From Candidatus Planktophila sp. (GTDB lineage Bacteria > Actinomycetota > Actinomycetes > Nanopelagicales > Nanopelagicaceae): 64,000 nucleotides of DNA. The number at the start of each line of letters is the position of its first letter. Position 1 is the first letter of the stretch. The notes under the pieces were generated by a model. It had not been told where the DNA came from. It was given only the letters and a program-made list of their open reading frames with translations, and did not search any database. Position numbers and translations under genes: made by a program. The stretch spans positions 1 through 64,000 of the forward strand of contig JAIOWZ010000002.1 of assembly GCA_021741905.1 (NCBI GenBank), written 5' to 3'. This document shows positions 58,977 to 64,000 of this stretch, in pieces.

Positions 58977-59060
58977 CAGCCCTGTGGAGGAAAGTATTTT
59001 TGGGCATCCCACATTGCGAGATCGCACCCGCTGTTTACCTATCTAGGGCAGAGTTCGACC

Positions 59061-60032
59061 ATGATCGTTGATTACGCCTTGTACCGCGCTGGGATTCGCT
59101 ATACCGAACCATCTAATTTGCCTGAACTAATTACAAAGGCAAAAACTGAAGGTGGCTTTGTCTGGGTTGGTTTAGCAGAGCCCACACAGGAAGAGTTTGA
59201 AAAGATCGTGGGAGATTTTCGCTTTCACACTCTCTCAATCGAAGATGCGGTCAATGCAAAGCAGCGACCTAAGTTAGAAGATTATCCTGGCTTGCAGTTT
59301 TGTGTTTTAAAAACAGTTTTCTACGATGAAGCACGAAGTGAAGTTTCAACAGGTGAAATATTTTGTTTTGTTGGCGAGCACTACATCGTTGTTGTTCGAC
59401 ATGGTGATGGTGCACCGCTTGCAAATACTCGTCACCAGTTGGAGGAAAATCCAGAACATCTCGCAAAGGGACCATACGCTGTCCTGCACGCGATCATTGA
59501 CCACTGCATTGATTGCTATATAGATGTTGCAGCAGAGCTTGAACAAGATGTAATGCAGGTTGAACAACGAGTCTTTAATACGGATCTAGCAACACAGTCT
59601 GGAGATATATACTTCTTAAAGCGTGAAGTTATTGAGTTCCGCCACGCAATCGATCCACTACTTTCACCACTGCAAAAGTTAGCAAGTGAAGGCGCACCTC
59701 ACATCAATCCAGTACTGACTCCATTCTTCCGCGACACATTAGATCACCTATCACGTGCATCAGATGCTGCAGCTGGGTTAGATGCATTGCTGACATCTGC
59801 CCTACAAGCAGATTTAGCTCATATTCAGTTGCAGCAAAATATTGATATACGCAAAATTACTGCATACGTAGCACTTGCTTCTGTGCCAACTATGGTTGCT
59901 GGTCTCTATGGAATGAACTTTGATGTGATGCCTGAATTACGCTGGAAATTTGGTTACCCGATGGTGATGACGGGGCTACTTCTTATCACTGGTTTTCTCT
60001 ACTGGAAGTTTAAGAAAGCTAAGTGGCTCTAA
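59061..60032 (+). CDS. corA: CorA-family magnesium/cobalt transporter
   Basis: C-terminal YGMNFDVMPELRWKFGYP (GMN motif); start re-assigned to MIVDYALYR. Confidence 0.92.
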   Translation: MIVDYALYRAGIRYTEPSNLPELITKAKTEGGFVWVGLAEPTQEEFEKIVGDFRFHTLSIEDAVNAKQRPKLEDYPGLQFCVLKTVFYDEARSEVSTGEIFCFVGEHYIVVVRHGDGAPLANTRHQLEENPEHLAKGPYAVLHAIIDHCIDCYIDVAAELEQDVMQVEQRVFNTDLATQSGDIYFLKREVIEFRHAIDPLLSPLQKLASEGAPHINPVLTPFFRDTLDHLSRASDAAAGLDALLTSALQADLAHIQLQQNIDIRKITAYVALASVPTMVAGLYGMNFDVMPELRWKFGYPMVMTGLLLITGFLYWKFKKAKWL

Positions 60033-60035
60033 AGA

Positions 60036-61721
60036 TCAACCCACTTTTTCTACTTTAACAACATCTCCAAAATCTCCCGACTCAACAACTGTGATTTTCC
60101 AACCGTTGGTTGTAACCGATTCTCCTAACTTTAAAGCACTATCTGTGTACCACTCACGATCAAGTGTGCGCGCTGGAACGATTAATTGCATGGGAGAACG
60201 CTTATAAGGAACTCGTGTGTCTACCGTGTAGACCAAGACACCTTGGTCTTTAGGGGAGAGGAAAGAATCCCAGCCATAGCTTCGGCGAGACTCAATAGTA
60301 ATCGCTGTGTAGGTTCCGGTCGGAATAATCAATCCCTTTAAATCAGTATCCCGCTGTTCTAGGGGACGAATCCAATGCGTACTCGTGCTTGGTTGAGAAA
60401 TACACAGAACTTGCTTTGGGGCTAGAACATTTATGAGGAAACGACTCCACAATAAAATTTCTGGCACAGTGCTACCGCTACCCATCACATCAAAGACACC
60501 AAGTCCTTCTGGGCGTTGAATATTTGAATTAACTGAATCAACAAAGCGCATATCTGTTAAGCCAAGGGCGTGACCGTATTCATGCACCCAGGCAGAGCTA
60601 TCTGTCTTAGTAACTCCTTTACCTGCCAACATGTAATTAAAGATAGATCCTTCACTTGTTACAAAGGTATTTTGAGTATCAACTACCCATGTACCAATTT
60701 GCTCTTGGGTTGTTGCTAGGGGAAATACAACAACTACTGTTTCAACTTTTGAGAAATCTATCTCTGAGTCATATTGGCTAACAACAAAGCGAACGAAATC
60801 TGAGTATTTTCTACTCTCAAACCCATATAAGCCGCTAGTAAGTTCATACTCTAAAACTTTCTTTGGTAACTGCTTATATTTAGAAGGCGTTCTGACCTCT
60901 ATTTCGGTACCAACAAAGGATTGGGCCTCCCAAAAAGTCTTCATCACTTCGATAGGTTTTTTGTAATCAGCACCTGGATTTGTTTCACTCGTTATGTCAG
61001 AAAAACTAACTGGCAAAATCTGGACCACAGTTTTCTTCGTGAAATTAACTCGGCCCTGAGGCAATGGGAAGCCAACGGTCATATTTGTTAGTTGTGGGTC
61101 ACCATCAGGTAAGCGGCAACTTGTTAAATCCTCAAAGGCGGTTGAGCTTGTGAGCTCTGTAATGGGCTTACTGGTTACAACTGGTGGTTTCACGTAAGGG
61201 TTTATTTCGGCGTTACCAGTTGGGACCGTAGGTTCGTTTCCCTTTGGCGGAACAGGTGGTGCGATTTCTCCTGTGTCTTGATCAACAGCCCTACCGCCAG
61301 GTCGTGGAAAATATCTGTCATCGAATTGATTGCACATCAGAACAACTAAGACTTTGGCATCGTTGTAGCCAACAACATCTCCAGAGTTTCGAAGACATGC
61401 CTGTCCTTGGACAGCTCTGGTTGGATCAATGGTTCGTGTTGGAGTCGGTGTTGGAGTCGGTGTTGGTGTGGGTGTGGGTGTTGGTGTGGGTGTTGGTGTG
61501 GGTGTGGGTGTGGGTGTGGGTGTTGGTGTGGGAGTTGGGATTACAACACCTTTGTTCCACACAAGTTTCTTTCCACTTTTAATGCAGGTGTACTTCTTGC
61601 CCAGATAAGTAGAAGTTTGTCCAGCTTTTTTACACACTCCACCAGCTTTAACGGCAGCTGTCGCACTCAAGGGAATTATTAGAGCGAAGACCAGGGTAAG
61701 TGCAAGCAGAGTCTTCTTCAT
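60036..61721 (-). CDS. secreted M6-like zinc metalloprotease with Pro-Thr linker
   Basis: signal peptide [34 protein letters not shown] zinc motif followed by DVMGSG; (PT)n repeat. Confidence 0.8.
   Translation of the reverse strand: MKKTLLALTLVFALIIPLSATAAVKAGGVCKKAGQTSTYLGKKYTCIKSGKKLVWNKGVVIPTPTPTPTPTPTPTPTPTPTPTPTPTPTPTPTPTRTIDPTRAVQGQACLRNSGDVVGYNDAKVLVVLMCNQFDDRYFPRPGGRAVDQDTGEIAPPVPPKGNEPTVPTGNAEINPYVKPPVVTSKPITELTSSTAFEDLTSCRLPDGDPQLTNMTVGFPLPQGRVNFTKKTVVQILPVSFSDITSETNPGADYKKPIEVMKTFWEAQSFVGTEIEVRTPSKYKQLPKKVLEYELTSGLYGFESRKYSDFVRFVVSQYDSEIDFSKVETVVVVFPLATTQEQIGTWVVDTQNTFVTSEGSIFNYMLAGKGVTKTDSSAWVHEYGHALGLTDMRFVDSVNSNIQRPEGLGVFDVMGSGSTVPEILLWSRFLINVLAPKQVLCISQPSTSTHWIRPLEQRDTDLKGLIIPTGTYTAITIESRRSYGWDSFLSPKDQGVLVYTVDTRVPYKRSPMQLIVPARTLDREWYTDSALKLGESVTTNGWKITVVESGDFGDVVKVEKVG
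61437..61539. repeat. 6-bp-period low-complexity tandem repeat encoding (Pro-Thr)n
   Basis: GG[T/A]GT[G/T/C] hexamers on the plus strand; contains GGGTGTGGGTGTGGGTGTGGG at 61500-61520. Confidence 0.95.
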
Positions 61722-61790
61722 AGGGTCAGTCTTGACTCAAATGGGTTGATTTACAACTATGTGACCACGCAAATCTAGTGAGAATTAAAA

Positions 61791-61814
61791 AACCCGCCAC
61801 ATACGTGACGGGTT
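61791..61814 (-). terminator. rho-independent terminator of the rpsF-ssb-rpsR-rplI operon
   Basis: minus strand AACCCGTCAC-GTAT-GTGGCGGGTT-TTTT; 10-bp stem with one mismatch followed by a T run. Confidence 0.85.
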
Positions 61815-61830
61815 CTCTAATTTTTAATGA

Positions 61831-62280
61831 TTACTTGTCAGCTACAACGCTTACTGAAACCTTTGCAGTCACGTTGTGACCCAAAGTGATCTTCACATCG
61901 TGTGCGCCAAGCTTCTTGATGTGGCCCTTAGTAGCGATCGCATGGCGATCGATATCTAGACCAGTTGCAGACTTGATTGCTGATGCAACATCTTTGTCAG
62001 TTACTGAACCAAAGAGTGCGCCCTTAGCGCCAACCTTGACCTTAGTAACAACTGTTGCGGCTTCAAGCTTTGCCTTGATTTCTTTAGCGTGATCGATATC
62101 GCGAACTTCGCGTACTGAACGTGCGCGACGGATGCTTTCGATCTGCTTTTCTCCACCAAGTGACCAAGCGATTGCGTTTCCGCGTGGCAACAAGAAGTTG
62201 CGAGCGAATCCGTCTTTAACAGTTACAACATCTCCTGCAGTGCCTAGGCCTGCAACTTCACGGGTAAGGATTAGTTTCAT
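61831..62280 (-). CDS. rplI: 50S ribosomal protein L9
   Basis: MKLILTREVAGLGTAGDVVTVKDGFARNFLLPRGNAIAW. Confidence 0.97.
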   Translation of the reverse strand: MKLILTREVAGLGTAGDVVTVKDGFARNFLLPRGNAIAWSLGGEKQIESIRRARSVREVRDIDHAKEIKAKLEAATVVTKVKVGAKGALFGSVTDKDVASAIKSATGLDIDRHAIATKGHIKKLGAHDVKITLGHNVTAKVSVSVVADK

Positions 62281-62293
62281 ATCTCTAGCCCCC

Positions 62294-62581
62294 TTATCGT
62301 GCTGAAGATGTGTAAGGAAGTAGTGCTACTTCACGACTGTTCTTTACCGCTGTTGAGATTGAACGCTGGTGCTGTGTGCAGGCACCTGTAACGCGGCGAG
62401 CGCGGATTTTGCCGCGATCAGAAATGTACTTACGAAGTGTCGCAATATCTTTGTAATCGATAAATGTGACCTTCTGCTGGCAGAAGCTGCAAGGCTTCTT
62501 CTTAAACTTCTTGTTTAAGGCTGCAGCTTTTGCATTCTTATTCTTGGGCTCGCGTAGAGCCTTGTTATTTCTTGCTCCCAT
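62294..62581 (-). CDS. rpsR: 30S ribosomal protein S18
   Basis: [45 protein letters not shown]. Confidence 0.97.
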   Translation of the reverse strand: MGARNNKALREPKNKNAKAAALNKKFKKKPCSFCQQKVTFIDYKDIATLRKYISDRGKIRARRVTGACTQHQRSISTAVKNSREVALLPYTSSAR

Positions 62582-62653
62582 TATGGTGCTCCTTTTCGGG
62601 CCCTAGTTTTTTAGAAGTTTCCTTCTGAACTAGGAATGGATTGTCGGTTTGGT

Positions 62654-63160
62654 TTAGAACGGTGGTTCGTCGGTAGTAGATGTTCCCCATCCACCACCTG
62701 CTGGTGCTGAAGAAGATGATGCTGCTGCCCATGGGTCTTCGTTAAATGAATCTGCTGCAGCTGGTGCAGAGAATCCGCCGGTTCCGCCTGAACGCTGGGC
62801 CTTTGTGACCTTTGCAGTTGCATTGCGTAGTGATGGACCTACTTCATCTACTTCTACCTCAAAGACGGTGCGCTTTTCGCCCTCTTTAGTTTCATATGAA
62901 CGTTGCTTAAGACGACCAGAAAGAATGACGCGCATTCCTTTTGTCAGTGACTCTGCAACATTTTCAGCTGCTTGGCGCCAAATCTGACATTGAAGGAAAA
63001 GGCTCTCGCCATCTTTCCATTCATTAGTTTGCTTATCTAAATAGCGTGGTGTTGATGCAACACGAAACTTTGCAACGGCCGCACCTGATGGTGTGAAACG
63101 AAGCTCTGGATCGTCAACTAAGTTGCCGATCATCGTGATAGTTGTATCGCCTGCTGCCAT
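62654..63160 (-). CDS. ssb: single-stranded DNA-binding protein
   Basis: [31 protein letters not shown]; acidic tip DEPPF. Confidence 0.96.
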   Translation of the reverse strand: MAAGDTTITMIGNLVDDPELRFTPSGAAVAKFRVASTPRYLDKQTNEWKDGESLFLQCQIWRQAAENVAESLTKGMRVILSGRLKQRSYETKEGEKRTVFEVEVDEVGPSLRNATAKVTKAQRSGGTGGFSAPAAADSFNEDPWAAASSSSAPAGGGWGTSTTDEPPF

Positions 63161-63212
63161 TTTATTTCCTCATCTCTACTCGTGGAGTCCTAGCATCATG
63201 TACACAGAAAGT

Positions 63213-63500
63213 TTATGCGTCTAGACGCATTGCCTTTGTGCGTAACACTGATTCGTTCAAATTAAGCTGGCGATCTAATTCCTTAATCGCTGCTGGTTCA
63301 CAGTTCATATCGATGACTGCGTAGATACCTTCGCCTTTTTTCTGAATTTCAAAAGACATACGGCGACGGCCCCACAAGTCGAGCTTGTTGACTGTTCCAC
63401 CTGAGTCTTTAATGATCTTCAAGTATGTTTCTAGGCTTGGCGTGACGGTGCGTTCTTCTAGTTCTGGATCAAGAATGACCATAAGTTCATAATGACGCAT
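63213..63500 (-). CDS. rpsF: 30S ribosomal protein S6
   Basis: [42 protein letters not shown]. Confidence 0.96.
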   Translation of the reverse strand: MRHYELMVILDPELEERTVTPSLETYLKIIKDSGGTVNKLDLWGRRRMSFEIQKKGEGIYAVIDMNCEPAAIKELDRQLNLNESVLRTKAMRLDA

Positions 63501-63590
63501 GTGTTAACCCGACCTCCTCTGGACTAAGACGGCCACGGTATTTCCGTGACAGGAGGGTTACATTTTCGCTTTTCCGAAGATTTGCGAGAG

Positions 63591-64000
63591 CTAAGGGTAA
63601 GGCTTCCCGCCCTCAAATAGTAAATCCAAGAGCTTGCTGTGGGTATTTCGAGCCTGTAAAGCCCGTCTGGCCAGCACAGCCATGAGGTAAATCGTGCCTG
63701 CGACTCGGACCAGGGTCAAGATCGCATAGGGGGTTGGGCCTAGTCCAAACTTTGCACCAGTAATAGATGCGATGTGTTGCCAGATTGCCACATGATAAAT
63801 AACTTCCGTTGCCTGCCATAGCCAAAAAGCATGCAGGTCTTTTTTGTTAGTAAGTGCAATAACAGCTAACGGTGTCAACCACAACACAAACTGTGGTGAA
63901 TACACCTTGCTGGCAACCATCACAGCTGACATGACAATAAAGGCAACTGAGGCAAGTGCTGGTGTGTACTTGAGTTCAAATAAAACAATAGCAACCGAGG
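63591..64000 (-). CDS. partial multi-TM mannosyltransferase-like protein (GT87/DUF2029-type), truncated by the window end
   Basis: frame stays open upstream of the ORF-track ATG (VAIVLFELKYTPALASVAFIVMSAVMVASKVYSPQFVLWLTPLAVIA); location next to rpsF. Confidence 0.65.
   Translation of the reverse strand, partial: SVAIVLFELKYTPALASVAFIVMSAVMVASKVYSPQFVLWLTPLAVIALTNKKDLHAFWLWQATEVIYHVAIWQHIASITGAKFGLGPTPYAILTLVRVAGTIYLMAVLARRALQARNTHSKLLDLLFEGGKPYP

Noticed and set aside
58923-59060. N-terminal extension of corA to 58923
   Set aside because: Extension covers the DnaA-box region; the natural start is MIVDYALYR at 59061
61437-61539. Possible CRISPR-like or minisatellite array
   Set aside because: Period is 6 bp with no spacers and it is in frame coding for (PT)n
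61244-61682. Plus-strand ORFs 61244-61582 and 61407-61682 over the Pro-Thr repeat
   Set aside because: Low-complexity Trp/Cys/Val-rich translations are antisense artefacts of the repeat inside the protease gene
1-64000. Mobile elements, prophage genes, rRNA, additional tRNAs, anti-phage defence systems
   Set aside because: None could be recognised beyond the two TA-like loci; no transposase, integrase or CRISPR repeats were seen

Overview
The window looks like one contiguous stretch of a compact actinobacterial chromosome. Gene content and very tight packing suggest a streamlined planktonic lineage, but that placement is inference. It starts with a tRNA-Phe(GAA), followed by a surface-polysaccharide / nucleotide-sugar cluster (about 0.2-16.5 kb) that includes CDP-glucose pathway genes, a sugar C-methyltransferase, epimerases, glycosyltransferases, an ABC flippase-like exporter and AsnB. 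The remainder is mostly core genome: holB, an MFS-thymidylate kinase fusion, topA, hppA, a sugar ABC transporter with a GH32 enzyme, pyrE, a DUF1800/DUF1501 pair, dnaK-grpE-dnaJ-hspR, an Fe-S reductase, a two-component system, htpX-lemA, dcd, dnaB and rpsF-ssb-rpsR-rplI. Accessory systems are two toxin-antitoxin-like loci (17.4 and 21.3 kb), a directional operon that looks like aminophosphonate uptake and catabolism (47.0-54.4 kb), and an M6-like secreted metalloprotease with a Pro-Thr repeat. The points most worth a second look are the phosphonatase-like HAD / FAD-oxidase / ABC / metallophosphoesterase operon with a terminator-like hairpin inside its first permease gene, a DnaA-box cluster upstream of dnaB, a possible CDP-branched-sugar pathway, a coupled leader ORF in front of a toxin-antitoxin-like pair, and repeated convergent gene pairs that share or abut stop codons. 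No rRNA, CRISPR array, transposase or prophage was recognised. Family calls come from reading motifs by eye; no database search was run.
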